Assembly: GCF_021018805.1 (NCBI RefSeq)
Contig: NC_086283.1
Span: 10,119,162-10,183,161 of the forward strand
DNA from: Prinia subflava
Lineage: Eukaryota; Chordata; Aves; Passeriformes; Cisticolidae
Direction: 5' to 3'
DNA length: 64,000 nucleotides
Part shown: piece by piece, positions 45,254 through 59,659 of the stretch
How the letters are laid out: every line of letters begins with the position of its first letter
Position numbering within the stretch: position 1 is the stretch's first letter
Position numbers and translations under genes: made by a program
Notes under the pieces: model-generated
The model's database searches: none
What the model saw: only the letters and a program-made list of their open reading frames with translations
Told to the model about the DNA's origin: nothing

Positions 45254-48200
45254 CTTAATTAAAAAAGAAAGAAGGTACCTATGACTAAACTAGTGGATTA
45301 ATCAAATGTTGGGAATACAAAGAGGGTTCAAAGGCAGTTTCATGGTTACATACGTGTGATATATCCGGTGTAGGCAGAGGAGGAGCCCATTTTGGAGAAG
45401 CGATCGTAGTTGTGGGCACGCATGTCCTTCAGAACTTGCCGAACTGTTTTGCTGTGGTATTTCAAAACAAACAAAAACACTGAGATACAAAAATGTTACA
45501 GTACCAAATGTATTACTTCTTTGTAGAAAGATCAGATTTCAGAGAGGGTGAATTCCCCAGTAGGAAGAGGGTCTTCCAAACCCTTAATTTTTCCCACTAA
45601 AAACCTGCCCTAACCCAGAGTCTCTCAATTTCAGGTACTCCCTGCAGTCATAGGAAGAAAGGCAAGCAAAGGTCTTGCTTGAAAATTAATGGTTTTGAAA
45701 AGAAGATATATATTGATTACTTTTATTCTCACATTGTGGTGTTTAAAATCTTTCCACATCACTGGTTCCTAAAATATAAAAGCAAGCAACCCACTGAGAG
45801 AATTAAGATCAACAGATGACATTTTTCATAGTAATGCAAGTCAGATGCCTAATTATTTTTTGTACCTGTGAAAAAGTGAATAGCTATGAAAAGAGTTACA
45901 ATAAAAGGGACATAAAAATAAGATATCCTTTTATATTCTCCTTAAGTTTTAGTAAGTCATGAGAACCTGTGTGCTCTTTGTAAGGAAGTGCTTTATTTAC
46001 ACTGAACTTAATGTACCTTGAAGGCATTTCAAAGTGCAGTATATCTTGGATCATGGAGAGCATGTACTTGTTCATTTCCATAGGCTGTTCCCCAATGGAG
46101 AGCAGGATGTTTTTCACTTCCATGTAGGATGGGTTACTGTTTAAGATGATGGCAGCTGCTGTGGTTCTCACTGTCTTTTCGTGGACCCTGCGAGTCTGGT
46201 GGTATATCCTGTTCATTGTTTCCTTCACCTGGTCAGGAAACACATTATTCACTCAATGCTCATGCAGATGACTGGGCAAAGTACAGGTTGGAATCTTGTT
46301 TATAATATCAGCATAAGTTAGCTTAAGTTAGCTCCATAGCTAAGGTTAATACACAAGGATATATTTTCAGCATCATGTTTTTCATGGTCCTTTTGGAATG
46401 TTGAGACATGTATAGCTCAGTGACCACAAGGACAAGTGGGACATCTGTTATGTTCTCTCAGCCACAGACCAAATACAGCCTTACACACTGGTTTTCACAG
46501 TGGGGCTGTAAATAAGTAGCAGCACTAAGAACAAATGTGGCAGTGGTAACACAGATATTTCCTTGACTGTTAAGGAAGTGCATACTTTAAAAATCAAGAA
46601 CCTGGTTGTTTTCATTTTCTAGATAGTGCCTGTGATAGGCACTTAGGGCCTCGTGCCCCTGAGAAGATTGTGACACATCTTTGTTACAGGGGAGTCTGTG
46701 GAAAGCCATGTAGCCCCCCTGACAGAGTGGCCTCCAGCACGCTCATTGCAGAGCAGCACCCTGCCAGCCTCAATCCTGGTGGCCAGCAGCAGAGGCAGGA
46801 CCTCTTGTCCCACTATTCTCTATGTCTTTTCCTGCTCTTGGAGGCTGCAGGGTAAAATGCAGCTACTTTACCCTTCTCTTACTTCGTGTGCTCTCCGTGA
46901 CAGTGTGAAGGCACAAGAAAGAGCAGGGGTGGCACAGGTGCCCAAGTGCTCCCTCTGGCGAACAGAGCCCGGTTTTCCCCACAGACTGCACAGCACCTTT
47001 GATGGCTGTGTGTGACTCTGGAGACAAGGGCTGACCAGCGTGTGCCCACCAGTCCATTCCTTGCCTTCAGCATGTTGACTGCACCACACAGCTTGGTGCC
47101 ATCAGCAAACTTACTGAGACTGTACTCAACCTCACTGTCCATGTTACTGATGATGAGAAATGAACTCTGTTAATTTATGCTTTATCTTTAATACAATCTC
47201 CTGCACTTGTTTTCTCATGCAGTACGTATTCTTACCTCTTTGGTGAGAAAAGAAGGATCGTATCTCTGCAAGGCAGTGGCAGCAAGGCTGCTGATGGGCC
47301 CTTCTCCTGACTCAGCATACTTCAGAAGTGCTGGAATTGCTTCAGGAAGGAGTGCGTTCTTCAGTGCCAGCAGGTACATCTGCACATTGTCATCTTTTGT
47401 GGCCTTCTCCAGTCTATTTAGAATCAACCTTTTGGCTTCCACAACAGCCTAAGAAGATGAACAGCACAATAAATGGTGATCATAAACCTCCCTTTCCCCC
47501 CTTGCAGGACTAGAAGGGGCAGGGCCATGTTCTAGCATGTTTTTGTTGCACGGGGTTAGCAAAGGTGTCATTTGTATGTTGATGGCTTCCATCAAGCATA
47601 ACCAAAGTGACTGCAGCCACAGTGACACCTGTTCCAAACTTTTGTCACTTGCCAGCTGCTCCTGCCCTGATTGAGGGACATCACAGGTCTTTTTTGTGGG
47701 GCCAACAAGTCCCCACAAAAAAAAGCAAGGCAAGTGTTCTTCAGTGCCTCATAGCATAATGTTATAAAACTGCTTGGCAATTGACAAGGGAAATTAAGGG
47801 CCCTGTTCAGTCTCTTTTCAGTGGTGTGCTGCAGTGCTGAAGAACACAGAGCCAGCAGCCTTGTCTGATCATTCTCATGCTCGAACACCAGCATCTACTC
47901 AGTTCATGTTCAGAGTAAAAGTCTTCCTCCTTCTATGCCTGTTTGGGCCACATTTGAGTACTTGAATCACTGAATTTTCATCACAGAGGTGAAATAACCT
48001 AAGGTGATTGCAAATAACTTTTGCAAATTGTAAAGTTTGCCAGTGTTTCTCTGAGGCTATGCAAAGCTTTTGGAAAAGGCAGAACAAAGGCTTCTGCTGA
48101 CAGATTCAGCCACAGAAATGGGAAGAGACAAGATTAAAACTTAAATCTGACAAAGTAGAAGTTATTATTTTTTTAAAAATTACAAACTTCTATCAAACAT

Positions 48201-51200
48201 AGGAGTTCATGGGTTTATTTTAAGTGAGAGAATCTCCTTCCCATGTCTGTCATGCTCTCCCAGTAACATCACCAGGGATCAGTCGGGTGTGTTGTAGACC
48301 AGAATCTGGGCAGCAGTGACCATCAGATACTCACTGGCAGCTTGCAGCCTTCTCTGTCACACAGCTTTCTAATGAGAGCTCCCATGACAATGACAAGAGT
48401 TTCTCGGATTTCTTCACTGGCGACATCCCCCTTGAACTTCTCCTGTCATGCAAAAGTGAAGCTGTTTAGTGTCTCAGTATAAACATAATGAGCCACACTC
48501 TGCTGAGGGTTCAATAGGGTCCCTCATTTTCTGTGAACATTAATGCAATGCAATAACGGCTGTAATTAATTACCACGATGGCCTGGGCTCAGGCTAAGCA
48601 CAGCAGATTTCTATCATTACCTATGTATAATAATAACTCACTGACATTTTCACCTTGAGTTACATTCAGTGTCTCAATTAGATTCATTTAGAAAAAAAAT
48701 AATTTACAGTTCTGGTTAAAGGACTTTCATAGGGCAACAATCAAACAATCCTCAAATTATTTTCCTCACATTCACTATTATGTTTCTTTACTGGATTTGG
48801 TAATATTTTACAAAGTAAATAGACTTTCATTTCCGGACCTAGGAATGTTTGTTATTTGCAGGCTCTATGTTAATGGCACACGTATAGGAAGCCCTGGAAG
48901 GCATAAAGAAAGGAAAATTAGAAACAGCAACATTTGTTTCTTTTTCTCTTCGCCTTTGACTGGGACGAGGCGTAAGAGTATTAGCTCTGTTGTATTTGTT
49001 TTGTCCTTGGACTTACAGTTAATGATTTCAGGAGCATTTCACTGGGGCGAGAAGCAAATCCACAGGCATATAGGAACCGCTCCTGCAGGATAAAAGTGCT
49101 TGCATCCTTAAAGTCAAGAAACTCCAATACAGCCTCCAGTGATTCCGGTGTCTGAGCTGAGGTTACAGCATCCACTACCTGTGGACTACAAAAAAGTAGA
49201 AATTAAATGAACATATCATTGCAATGAGCCAGTCAATACTCAGCTGCATACTGAGAGAAATAAACTAATGTACTGAAACAACTCTTCAATGCAAGTAAGA
49301 GAATCTTTTACTCTTGTTGGAAAAAGTAGCCCTGGAATCTCACCTCAAAATGGTACACAAACTCACAACTATGATAATTTTTGAATTTATGCAAATAGGG
49401 GACCAAAAAAGTATTAAAAACCCCAACTATCACAAGCGTATTAAAGTTTACAGGACAAAGTTCTAAATACAAAGAAGTGTTTGTACTGCATGCACAATGA
49501 CACATAGAGAAGAGGCTTCTATGCTACCTGAGTGATTCTCAGGTTATCTCCATTGCTAACAACTGCTACAATTTATTTGAAAGATCCCGACCATATGACT
49601 CAGAAATGCTTTTCAACTCTCAAGTCTCCATGTGCATGCTGTTCACAACCAAACTCTAATACTAGGATACTTCCCAGGCATCAGTCTGCCCCTTCTTTGT
49701 TGTGTTTCCTATTGAAGGAAACAAATGGGAAATCAAGAGCAAGCTATAGGGTGTTTCAAAACAAGCATTTGGTTTGAGAACCTTTAAAGCTAAACTAAAA
49801 AGCATGTTGGCCTTGCACTGTAGATGCCTGGTGGCTGAAAGGTGCACTGAAAATTTACTATATTACAAGAACAAACACAACTTTAAAAAAAAATCCTTTT
49901 CCTGTAGACAGTAGTAAACACTGGGTTTGCATTACTAGGACATCACCAGTAGAAGTCAATCTCCTTGTATGCAATTTGCCCTTCTGCATTTTTCAGTAAC
50001 TTAAACCTTTTAAAAGCTTGTTCATGGTAACTTACAGAAATTCTTTATTTTCACTTCTAATAATTTTCAGTATCTCCTCTTTTGTAGCTTTTCTGATGTT
50101 CTGAATGAAGGACAAAAAGCTTTTTGCTGCTTCAGGTTTGGAAAGTTTGTCAGGATGCATATGTTCTCTGATGCTCTGCCAGTGCTCAGAAAGCTGCAAA
50201 ACAATTCATATTATGTCAAATTTCTCAGACTGTGGTTTCAGTTCTCAAAATCAGGCTAAATAAGTGCAGATATATAGGCCAGCTGTTGTTCAAATTATCT
50301 GAAATCCAACAGATTGATGATCCTTTAGCTCAGTATTAGTTAATCTATGATATATCCCAGCACTATCTTTGAAACCTTTCTATCAGTGTGTCTCTTTCAA
50401 AACTTTAGTATTTTCCTGATGTTATACATGACCTTAAATGCAATCTCTTTTGGAATATAAAAATATATATAAAATTTATTTATACTGTAACTGGAATAAA
50501 GTAAACTCTTGTCTCTTGCAAATTTACTGTGTTTTCTGGCAAATAGGGTGTTTGCCTTTTGTTCCCATTTTTTCCTAAGTAGATTTTTTTTACAAGGGAG
50601 ATGCACAATCCCCATTTCACCAACGAACCACATTTTCTTAAAGGATGGTAATTTTGGGTTAGTATAGAACAGGATTAAATGTCCAAGAAGTTATTCTCAT
50701 TTTTTATTCATAAACTTGCATACAAAGGGATTTATAGCTATTGTACAAAATGAAAGGTAAGATGGTATTAGAACAGGTAATTGGTGGTTGCTGCATTTGT
50801 TCCCACACCACATTTTTTATCTGATTGAGCCAACATGATAGCAAAGCACCCATATCTGTCCTTCCAGATACACTCCCATAAGAAAATGGTGTAGGTATTT
50901 TGACCTTTCCTCTCTCGCTTGCCTTGCCTCTGTTATCTCAAATTATCGAGAACATTCCTTGATGAAAAATCAGCTGTTCTTTGCAGAAGTTTTTACTGCA
51001 GTTTTCCTGAGTGGGAAATAACAGTAGCACCCACTTGACCTTTACTAAAATACTTCCCCCTATGGATTGTGTATTGGGCAATAGCACTTGAACCTGCTGG
51101 CAATTAGAAGTATCATTCATCAGTACAGAGTGCAACTTCTATCAACTGTAACAAACAATAATTAGGCAACAATGATTGAGACATAGGATATTTCCTGAGG

Positions 51201-54200
51201 ATTAATGACCAGCTGGGAGGAGCTCATGTTCTGAGGCACAGATGGGTCTTCTAACCTCAACTGGTGATTAGTTCTTAGCACCAAGGTCAGTGTTGCTATT
51301 ATTAACTGAAATTGGATAAACATATGGGACACTTTTTATTCCCCCTGTTGAAGTTGCACCACAGTCCAGCAGAAAGACCTCTAACCTCATTACTCCTGTA
51401 TTTTCTTCTGTGTAGAGCCCAGCTGTGTGGGCTGCTCTTAGTCAGTTTAGCCCATAGCCTAGAGACAAGCAAGGTGGGAGATGCAAGTTGGAGCCATGTC
51501 AAGCAAAAGAGAGTGAAGACCAAGCCTTCCTCTTTGGGGGGTGCTCAAACTGTTCAACAGCTACAAGGAGCAGCTACCATCTCCTGCAGTGACCAAGGCA
51601 TTAAAAACACTGTTCACAGTTTACTTTTATGAGGGCCTTCATTCTCCTGATGAGGGCAGTGAATGTCAGGCAGTTTGGATTTAATAACCCAAACATTCAG
51701 GCACAAGAGCCACACACTTCCACATGGTAACTCAGCATGGACACAGACCTGTGTTTCTTTGACAGAGAGATCAGAGCAGAGGTCTTGTGGGCACTCTAGG
51801 AAAACTCCAGCCAAACCAAGAGGTTTTAAACCCAGCAGGAGTTGGTTTTGAATAACAGTGCCTGATAGCTGTTTACCAACATACAAAGGGTGGCTGCACA
51901 AGGCAGAATAAACCCACCTCACCTTCAGAAGGGGCAAGAAACCTTTCCCATAGGAACCATGAGCATTAAAGAGTGTAAGATGCATGAGTTCTTCTGAAAA
52001 GAGTATGCTTTTTGTTGGCTAAACACAGAAAACTAGACTTCATTTTAAGTACAAAAGTTGCCATAACCTCAGGGAAGCTAGTGCTGCCATCTGTGAAATG
52101 AGGATAGTAATGGTTATTTTACCAAATTCATAAAGATAGAGGTAAGACCTGTTACAATTTTAAAAGGGCTTTGAGAACGTAAAACTCTAAGGCATTGCAT
52201 GTCAGCAGGGCATTAATGTATACTATGATATATAAGTACCATATGCTATGTTGCTGCTTTGGATACAGTGTTCTGTTTATAGAGCCCGTCTTTTCATAGC
52301 AGTTACTGAAAAATACAGTGAAAAAGCAGAACTTCATTCTCCTCGTGCCATTGGGTTTATAATGACATGGCTCAGACCCCAGGCAGTGCACTGGAATTAT
52401 ACCCTGTGTTTGTTATCTTGGTCTGGAAATTATAACTGTTACGACAAACTCAGTCCCAAGTGACAAACTGGTCAGCACAAACCCTGACAGAGTCAGGGAA
52501 AAACCACCTGTCCCTACTCTGTTTAGGATGCCTTATATTCCCTGCTCAGAACTGCTCCAGAGCACACATGCAGCATCATTTCTATATTCCCCAAATATGT
52601 GGTTTTGGTCTTATCTGTGGATCAAAAAGTATTAGACAAGATAAATTATTACAGTGTAATGCTACTTCCAAATAACTAGCACAAGTTTCAATACAGGAAC
52701 AGATTTGTGCTCATAAGGAGTACCTCTAAAGGACTAAAATTATGTGTGCTGAATAGAAGCTACATCTTGCTTATCAACACCAGAGAATAATAATCCTCAA
52801 ATTAACGTTCCCATTCACACCTCAATAGTAATAGCACACATACTGTTTGCTAACAGTTACTGTAGTAATTTATGTAGTTTATATGAACATCATTAGTAAA
52901 ACAAAAGATGATGCATTTACAATGCCATGCTCTTAGCCTTCAGATGTCTTAAATATAAAAAACCAAGGCATTTTTCCCACAGAAAAATGAGAACATTATT
53001 TGACTTCCCAACAATACTAAAGTCCCATTTTATATTTGTAAAATACCTATAAAATCCTTTAAACAAAAGACTTCCTCGGGGTCTGGTAGTAAGAAGAGGT
53101 TAAATATACTACCAACAAATGTTTAGCCTGCCTGAGGAATGGCTAATGAACTTGGATTTCTTCAAACAGTTCAGCTTCTCCATGACAGAACTGTTTACAA
53201 AGACCAATTAACCGTCTTAAAATTCATTTTCCACCCAGAGGAAATAAGCCTCTGCCAGCTCAGTGTTGGCAAAGGAGAGATAAAACAACAGGGTGTTGTA
53301 TTTTCTAGTAATCTGGAGAAATATTGCAGTCTTTAAAAGATAGCAAAAAGGTTGGTACTTTTAATGGTAAATTTAAAACACCCTTGTGGGATGAGCATCA
53401 TTGCAACACTTCCGTACTCCCTACTCCAGGGTATATTTTATATGGATATGTTGGACCTGTCCTGGTTCTGCTTGGACAGAAAATTTGCTTTCACACTTGT
53501 CCTGCTCAGCTAAGCAACCTGATGTCCAATGAACCTGTGTTTACTTACAGAAGGGCACTTTTTGCATTCGGATTTCACTGGCACTGCTTCCAGGGGCATG
53601 GCAACATAATTGGGGTCCAAGGTCTTGATCACACCAGCAACTTGCTTTGCAGCAATCAGTCCCATCCCAGCTTGGACTGACTTCAGTTCCAGCCTCTGCC
53701 TGTACAGCCACACAGTGAGGAAACCATTAGAGCTCAACCATCAGCGCAGAGATGCAGAGAACACACCAAGAGGAAAAAAAACCCCTCCACACACAGAGAA
53801 ATATAGAATGTGGACTTAGTGAAGTCTTATTTTAGAATGTGCAGAACATGGCAAGTCTGGAGTTTTTAAGGCAACAGAAATTTCTGATATCAGCAAAATT
53901 ACTGCTAGAGTTATGTGCAACAAAATACCTGTATGAGAGAAAGCTATCTAAAGCACAGATTTATAGCACTTGGTAAACAGCCTTCAGTATTCACATACAT
54001 TCTGAAATGTTTCATATATTTGTTCTTAAAAGATCTGGAAAGTGAGATTTTTGAAGGTACTTTTAAATATCTACTAAGATGCCTGAATAATTTATCTTTT
54101 ATTAATATCTCCACACTTTCAATGCTTTGGAGTCTGAAGTCTTAACACAGATCTTGGTTTCACTGTTGGTACCTTCCTGTGCAGATTTTATTTTCTATAC

Positions 54201-57200
54201 TTCCACACTCTCAAATACTAGAAATGGAAATCCATCAGAAGTATTTCTTGAGAAATGAGAAGACAGAACACCTATAGCACTGATGGGTAGATTAAAAGGT
54301 TTTGGGCAAGTCCTGCTGTTTTCAGTTAACTTCTTATGAATGCCATTGTTTACTATTTGCAGTGTGGTAGAACCCTTAATCAAAGTTGGACTTGGTACCC
54401 AGCACAGCTGTATATGGATAAAAAAGAGACCTAAATCCTTACCTGGAGAGTTCACAGCCTTAGGTCTCAATTTGATAAGACCTACACATATAACCTGACT
54501 TGAACCACTAGTCCTGCTACCATCAATGACAGTCGAATCACCCAACTTACTTTGAAACTATTTTGGCACCTGTTTTTCGTCGGTAATTCAGAACGAAAAC
54601 AAAGTTTTCTTCTGCCTTAATAGATTTAATGAAACTGTCTTCCAACACATAAACTGTAGCAGATGTGCCTTTTGTACCAACATCCAAGATCTGAAAATAA
54701 TTAAAAAATAAAACAGAAAAAGGGCTATTCAACAAACAGCAAAATGGGAAAAGAGTTCACAGTTCCAAATGAGGGTAAGACTTGTAATGAAGCAGAGCCG
54801 TATGAGGAAGGCTGGCATCTCAAATTAAGCCTACGAACCAGGTTTTCCAGAATTCCTTCTGCAGTAAGAAGCTACTCACTTCTACACCACGTGCTTTGAA
54901 TTCAATATGTACCAGGGTAGGACAGTAGGAGCAGGGAAGGAAGTTATGGAGCAGGCTGCAACTGGGAACACACCCAGTACTACATTTAGTTTAATATATG
55001 CTTTAAATAAGACAAGATTCTTTTCAAGGGAAATGTCTTGTAAATGAGATTGTCATGTTCACATTCAGATCAAACAAGGTGGCTGGCTTTGCTTCTTGTT
55101 TTGTAAACAAGATTCTGTCTTTGTGGTAAGTGTGAAAATTGGGAACCTAGTCATGGTGTTAAGGCAGTTTATTAAGAGAGTGTGTGGTGTCTTTGTACTT
55201 CTCTGAGCTGAGAAAGGTCAGCTTCTGATGTGGAGAATTCCAGTGTCTTCAGCAGGTGTCCAGCCTGCTCTCACCAGTAACTACTTACAAAGACATTTAC
55301 TAACAGTGGAGGACCATTACGGCTCTAGTAGGGCTTCAGTTACCCCTGTGGCACATCTCCTGTATTAGACCTGAGCATTAGGGAAGCCTTTGACCTTCCA
55401 GACAAGCCCGACCAGGCTCCATTCAGGAGTCAGCATCTTGCCTGGCACTTACAGCAGATGGGAAAAAGGTTACTGTTATCACTATGCATCTGTATCAGCC
55501 GAGCCAAAGTAGTTTACACCACAGGAGAATCCATTCCCTGTTCTCTCCATGGGAAATATATAAACATTCAGGATAGTAAAATTACAATATTTACATATAG
55601 AATTTGTTTTCTCTCATGCAAGAAGGACTTCTGAGAAGATGAGTAGCAGCTGCTAAGAATATACTTTAAATGGGAAGAATAGATTTTATTTTGTTAAAGA
55701 AATCATACCCGGTTGTGGCTGGTAAATCTCTTCCTTTCTATTTCACAGGAGTCCAGGTCTTTTATTTTAGTCACTTGGTCTTGCCGCACGTGGTAAGTAG
55801 TATTGCATTTCCCAGAAATGTCCACCTTGGAGAAGGAAGTTAAATTAGGATTATTTCTTGAATTTATCTTTGGGACCCCCCAACACCTCCCAAGATGAAG
55901 CATTTTCTCCACTGTTGGAATCCTGTACCTGAGATGCTGCGCTGCTTGGGCTTATTTAACAGTTTTGAGGATGTCAGTGGTTCTAACTATCTGCTTTGGA
56001 TTGGCAGGGGTACTATTCATTAAATGGCTATGAAGAAAAGTAACGGTGGTTGTTTTAAAAAAATAATTAGGAATACCAAGCAGCTCACGCTATACTCACA
56101 AATTTGAGTTAAATTTGAGCTTTGTTCAAGGGGACAGGTTTAGAAATTTAACAGTGAAAGGCAAGTCAAATGGAGGCAGCTAAACCAGTGCTAACTTTGT
56201 GTGTGTACTCAGATTTAGAATGGGACTCTAATGAATTCAATTTAAGAATCAACCAACTTTAAACAGCAGTATAATCACTTTTACAGTGTCCTGGTTTAAG
56301 GTGGTTTATTACCAAATTGTGCTAAATTTATAAAGGCATTTTAAGTCAAATGGATTGCACTACTTTAGTGCACCAATTTGACTTGTGTCATCTAATATTC
56401 AGAAGTCTGTCTTTATGTCCCTAACCTCACATGTGATCAAAGAACTGCTTTCTATCACAGTTCACTTCTTCTGAAGTCAGCAGGAGCCACAGGTCTGCCT
56501 TTCAGAGCAGATCAGGCTCTGCCTGTTCCTCAGGTGAAAATAGTCTTGCCTGATAGAGCACCATACCTCCCGGGAGGAGCCAGAGTGCAGCTGTAGCTGG
56601 AAAAGGCTAGCCAGACCTCTCTTAATATTCTGAGTAAAACCAGGTTCATTTTGATACGAGTAGAAGGTTTTGACCTGTAGGAAAAAAAAAAAATATATAT
56701 ATATATAAAAGGCATTCAAAAGTGTATAACAAATCTGCTTAAATAATAAAGGGATAGTGAGGATCCATTCTAGAATAACTCCCTTTACTTTTTTCTCGTT
56801 AAAAAGATGAATTTGGAGCTGTTGCCATTATTTAAGCATGCTGCAGAGGCTGCAGGGCCTGATAATAACAATAAAAACATGTTTCAGCCTTCAGCTGAAC
56901 CTAAGTACAGTTTCAATTCAATGAGCATCTCTTCTCTGGGAATTACAGAGAATTCAAATGCAAAATGGGAAACTTCTCATAATTTCACAGGCGACCCATT
57001 TCTTTGGATAATCCTCAGGTAATCACTCCCCTCACGTGCATAATATCTGTTGCACTTTAATCACAGGTTACAAAAACTCAGAATGAATCACAGATAAATC
57101 ACAGATAGATTGACTTCAGTGACGTGTCAAATATATCACAACCTTTGCACTTCATGGGTCAACAGTTCTGCTTGAGCCTTTCCTCTGGTAACAAGACTTT

Positions 57201-59659
57201 GCACTTCCACTTTGCATTCAAGGTGCTTTAAAATTGCCCCTTTTTCTGGAACTATAAGTACAGTCAGTGTGTTATCTCAGGGCAACCCTGAAAAGTGAAA
57301 TTACTGTGCCAGGGAGAAAAGTGTCACACCACAAAGAAATCATAAAAGGAGTGTATAGACCCTCCTACCAGAGAAAAAGCCCAAGTTTTTAATACTATGT
57401 CTTAGCCTTAGCATGTGAAAATGTGCAATGTATGAGGAGCAGATGCATTCTGTGTTCTTCTGGTACCTCTGTTCTCCTGTATGGATGTGTACAGTTCACA
57501 GCCAGTGCTGCCCTGTTTCTTTTTATGTTGTGTAAAACTGATCACAAGGCTGAGTCTGAAAGTTACTGAGCAGGTCTGATAGCAGCTGCAATTCAGCAGG
57601 TTGAGCTGGCAGCCAGGGTATGTGCTCAGTGCCTATTTACAGCAGGAGGTAAAGATCCTGCTGGGATAGGGTGTCACAGCCCTCACTCCACTCTGGAAAA
57701 GGGAAAAGAGAGTGTGACCTTCAACCTTCGTCCTTTCTCACAGCCCCTCTGCCCATGCCCCACCTGCTGAGCATTACTCGAGCTGCAGAGGGGAAAATGG
57801 GGCTCTTGGCCTAATGCTACATGCAACACGAAGGGAAGGACCAGAGGCAGGAGGCAGGAGCAGCAGCAGCCATGGCTGCAGCCTCACCACTCCCTGGGCA
57901 GAAGAGTAGGCTGAGTACAAGGGAACACATAAGCAGCTTGGCAAGCAAAAAGAGAGTGGGATGGATGTACTTGAATCCCCTTCTCAGAGAAATGAGGACT
58001 CTGACAGCCACAAATGGACATGGGTGCTCCTGTGCTGGGACAGTGCTTTGGTGTTCTCTCAGGGCAGCATATAAAACCCAGGCATGTGTTGAGACACATC
58101 AGCTCTCTGACCCTTCTCTTCTGATTTTTGGAGACAGTCTCCCAGTAGGGGAAAAACATGTAAGGCTGTAGCTCTTTCAGCATCAAGCTCATTAAACTTG
58201 GCACCATTGAAACTGCAGGTGACACAGAAATAAAAGGGAAAACCAAAGAGCTGGGAAAAGCAGTCCTCGTAAAACACTTGATAAGGGTTTAAAGTGATTA
58301 GCACTGTTCCTCACAGACTCAGTAGAACATCCTTCATGACAAATGGTATCTCCTTTTCTGCCTTCAGATCTTGAACAAAATCCTGCTCTCGCTGAAGTCA
58401 GTAGCACAAATCCCACACAGCAATTGTGCATATAGCCACATGTATACCTATACCTTTGTGGACAATCCGCTCTTAACTTCCCCACTGTGTGGTGTTCTCA
58501 ATGCACAATAGCCTGGGGCTAGAAGGTAAATTACAGTCTGTTCTAAACTATTGTATTTCACATAGAATGACAGGACACGATGGCTTATTAAAAACACGGA
58601 GTGAATAGTGAACTGGTAAATTCTTCAAGTCTGTTACAAAAGATTTGTGTCATGTTTCCTTAGGGACTGAATTTTAGAAGACAGGGTCTTACTTTTCCAC
58701 GGACTAACTCAACCACTATGGGCCTCTGTAAAGCCTCCAGATAGTCTTTCCCAATTATCTTCTCTGTGCTTTTTCCTGTGAAGATGTTTTTAGCAGCTGG
58801 ACGTTCATTCACATTTTCCACCTGAACATCTTTGATCTAGCAAAGTAAAAGCAGAGAAAATTAATGTAGAGAGCAGTGTAGAATTGGCCTGGAGTAGGCT
58901 AGATAAGACTAAATCACATAATAAATGTTCTTTATTTCTGCATTTCTGGTTCTGATCATTAATCTTCCCTGATTACTATGTTAAAGTTTACAAAAGAAGC
59001 CAGTGCTTTCCAGTGGGGAAATAAGTGCCAGAAAATCTCACCATAAAGCTAAGTACCAAACCCAGTTACTATTTACAAAATGTCATGATTTGTAGCTAGA
59101 ACTGAGGGCTTCAGACAACGTATTGCCCCTCGGGTAAGGACTTGCACACCAGCTGTTTGAAGCTATACGTGCTCTACAAAACAATTTCTAAATACAGGAG
59201 ATATTTTGAAATTCTAAATACAGGAGATATTTTGAAGTTCTTGCTTATGATATTAGATACTTGTGAAATCATAGTTCTATAGGAATATAGGAATCATATT
59301 CTACAGGAATATTCTATAGGAATCATTAAAGCAGCTGGGTTTAGTTGATGACACTAGAGAATAAAAGGTTTAGCTCATGTTCTGAAAGTGAGTACTCTGA
59401 GACTGGACTAGCAGATAGATAAGAGCAGAAAAGATTGTGTATGTTTTAAGTTGTCTGATGGCAATAGTTACCGTAATTTTGACCAGCTGGTCATCATCAT
59501 TGTCAGGATTTCTCCATAAGAGGTTGACATCTACACCAGAAGAAATCCGATATCCTGCACTTTTCTGCAGTGATGCTTTCACCCGATCAACATAGACTTC
59601 AGCTGAGTAAGCAAACTTATATAGCTTGTCATTATTTAGGCTTGGCCCAGTAGTGTGTC
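38639..59659 (-). CDS. MTTP, microsomal triglyceride transfer protein large subunit, exons 2-18
   Basis: In complex with protein disulfide isomerase in the ER lumen, MTTP moves triglyceride and phospholipid onto nascent apolipoprotein B. Seventeen exons were placed by GT-AG sites and phase: 59472-59659, 58693-58836, 56567-56674, 55709-55825, 54551-54690, 53549-53699, 50036-50193, 49017-49185, 48335-48442, 47236-47448, 46017-46228, 45354-45451, 45132-45253, 44111-44338, 40219-40343, 39702-39872, 38639-38807. They sum to 2621 nt: the last two bases of a Gly codon, 872 codons (871 residues plus TGA), and no internal stop. With a signal exon of about 20 residues the total matches human MTTP (894). 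Landmarks: [10 protein letters not shown] start, the Cys pair in VDISGKC...[38 protein letters not shown], and EYPLHQEN near the end. Exon 1, its promoter and the signal peptide lie upstream of 59660, probably beyond the window. Identity is certain; exact junctions are hand-derived. Confidence 0.97.
45354..50193 (-). CDS. MTTP exons 8-13: alpha-helical domain
   Basis: About 319 residues form the helical repeat region that binds PDI and apoB in mammals. Exon 9 encodes [20 protein letters not shown]. Exon 10 encodes EGCKLP, and exon 11 [20 protein letters not shown]. Exon 12 carries the nearly invariant [14 protein letters not shown]. The arginine in this motif is, to my memory, the one mutated in a well-known human abetalipoproteinemia allele; it is intact here. 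Phases close exactly at every junction (for example exon 12 TCA AG joined to C of exon 13 gives Ser). A CR1 scrap lies in the intron between exons 12 and 11. Confidence 0.93.
47040..47160 (-). mobile_element. CR1 LINE reverse-transcriptase fragment
   Basis: The minus-strand translation reads [25 protein letters not shown], matching the CR1 reverse transcriptase around its FADDTKL motif. The second catalytic Asp is replaced by Gly, so the copy is dead. Similarity fades after about 40 codons. It lies in an MTTP intron, in the same direction as the gene. It supports a bird or reptile source. Confidence 0.75.
53549..59659 (-). CDS. MTTP exons 2-7: N-terminal beta-barrel
   Basis: About 282 residues correspond to the N-terminal beta-barrel of the vitellogenin/lipid-transfer family (human roughly 22-300), the part that contacts apoB. 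Exon 2 opens with GHTTG just after the expected signal cleavage region. Exon 3 carries the [12 protein letters not shown] stretch and exon 4 FYSYQNE. Exon 5 keeps both cysteines (GKC and DSC) that pair in mammalian MTTP. Exons 6 and 7 are joined within a Lys codon (AA|G). No frame break or missing exon was seen. Confidence 0.93.
59186..59237. repeat. Tandem duplication, 2 x 26 bp, in MTTP intron 2
   Basis: A unit beginning TTCTAAATACAGG is repeated directly with one change at its end. No effect on the exon 2 donor, 235 bp away, is expected. Confidence 0.8.

Noticed and set aside
46879..47142. 87-codon minus frame starting in the CR1 fragment
   Set aside because: Only its first 30 or so codons are CR1 reverse transcriptase; the rest is unrelated intron. 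Not a gene.
57817..58011. Minus-strand frame with hydrophobic and poly-Ala segments in an MTTP intron
   Set aside because: It lies wholly within the intron between exons 4 and 3. The exons on each side join in phase without it, and its splice signals are poor.
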